Source of the DNA: Microbulbifer sp. MKSA007
GTDB taxonomy: Bacteria; Pseudomonadota; Gammaproteobacteria; Pseudomonadales; Cellvibrionaceae
Assembly (NCBI GenBank): GCA_032615215.1
Contig: CP128433.1
Span: forward strand, 4,572,501 to 4,636,500
DNA: 64,000 bases
Reading direction: 5' to 3'
Position numbers and translations under genes: made by a program. Below, one piece after another: positions 63,503 to 64,000 of this stretch. The notes below the pieces were generated by a model. It saw nothing but the letters and a program-made list of their open reading frames with translations. It did not search any database and was not told where the DNA came from. The stretch's first letter is position 1; each line of letters opens with the position of its first letter.

Positions 63503-64000
63503 TCAATCGTAGCCGCAATGGGTTCCAGCCAATTCACTCAACGCCAACAAGTCAAGGATTTCAACCATTCGACCACTAACATTCACCAGGCCATCTCGCT
63601 GAAAACGCGAAAATAAACGGCTCACCGTCTCCGCTGTTAACCCCAAGTAATTGGCGATGTCCATCCTCGGCATAGAAAGTACAAATTCACGGGGGAGTAA
63701 CCACGACATGCATAGCGACTGGAAATATTAATCAACAATGCCGCTAAGCGGGCATCAGCAGCACGCTTTCCCAGCAACATTAAGATTTCATTTTCCTGCC
63801 GCAACTCTTCGGAAAAAATGCTATAGATTTGCTGCTGCAGTGCTGGAACTTCCTGAGCTAAGGTTTCCAGTTGGTCAAATGGCAACAAGCACACACTGCT
63901 GTCTTCCAGCGCCTCCGCATAACTGGGGTGAACCCGACTACTATAAGCATCGAGCCCCAACAGCTCACCAGGAAGGGCGAAATGTGTTACCTGGATATTC
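63503..64000 (-). pseudogene. FNR/Anr-type transcription regulator, cut by window edge and frameshifted at a G/C run
   Basis: The visible part matches the second half of FNR: HFALPGELLGLDA, the cysteine of SSVCLLPF at the place of an FNR iron-sulfur ligand, and an HTH in the segment MDIANYLGLTAETVSRLF. After GYS the frame is lost, and it continues one frame over (PREFVLSMPRMDIANYLG). One extra base in the G5 run at 63691-63695 repairs it. The start lies beyond base 64000. It would sense oxygen and bind sites such as the box at 60192-60205. Likely a sequencing indel rather than a dead gene. Confidence 0.85.

Noticed and set aside
1..64000. Insertion sequences, prophage, CRISPR arrays, tRNA or rRNA genes
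   Set aside because: None recognised on reading: no transposase or integrase frame, no regularly spaced repeats, no cloverleaf sequence noticed.

Overview
The window looks like chromosome of a marine gammaproteobacterium. The run nrdR-ribD-ribE-ribBA-ribH-nusB-thiL-pgpA, Dxs with IspA and XseB, TonB receptors, a secreted pullulanase and a petrobactin-type siderophore locus would fit a Cellvibrionales genus such as Microbulbifer. That assignment is inference from gene content and recalled protein similarity, not a database match.

Layout. 1-5.2 kb: two tandem membrane Ser/Thr kinases with TPR tails, the first cut by the window edge. 5.2-6.9 kb: a small unknown protein and a gene-poor stretch holding two diverged copies of one ~340-bp sequence. 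6.9-14.3 kb: a long PLP enzyme, a secreted trypsin-like protease overlapping an FHA membrane protein, hisC, mepA and a D-Ala-D-Ala ligase. 14.3-25 kb: HNH nuclease, sorbosone-dehydrogenase-like protein, xseB-ispA-dxs, a DUF885 metallopeptidase-like protein and tcuAB.

25.0-42.4 kb is an AT-richer iron-acquisition island. It holds a TonB-dependent receptor, arginine decarboxylase with a DUF2218 protein, an orphan response regulator, a MATE exporter, the petrobactin set asbA-asbB-asbC-asbDE (fused)-asbF, and, facing it, N-carbamoylputrescine amidase and agmatine deiminase. Four Fur boxes precede the DUF2218-speA unit, the MATE gene, asbA and the agmatine deiminase gene. The biosynthetic genes and a complete arginine-to-putrescine route therefore appear to be switched on together in iron starvation. 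Predicted product: a petrobactin-like siderophore made of two 3,4-dihydroxybenzoates, a polyamine and citrate.

42.7-49.6 kb: Gdx/SugE exporter, RsgA, type I pullulanase, amidohydrolase. 49.7-58.4 kb (minus strand): ribA, aspartic protease, pgpA, thiL, nusB, ribH, ribBA, ribE, ribD, nrdR, glyA. 58.6-64 kb: two tandem outer-membrane barrels, a hemerythrin gene under a perfect FNR/Anr box followed by a SpoIIAA-like gene, two tandem unknown proteins with a His-Gly...Cys pattern, and the edge-cut gene of an FNR-type regulator.

Four genes (MATE 5' end, thiL, the SpoIIAA-like gene, the FNR-type gene) are each broken by the apparent loss of exactly one base in a homopolymer. This points to base-calling error in the assembly rather than four real mutations.
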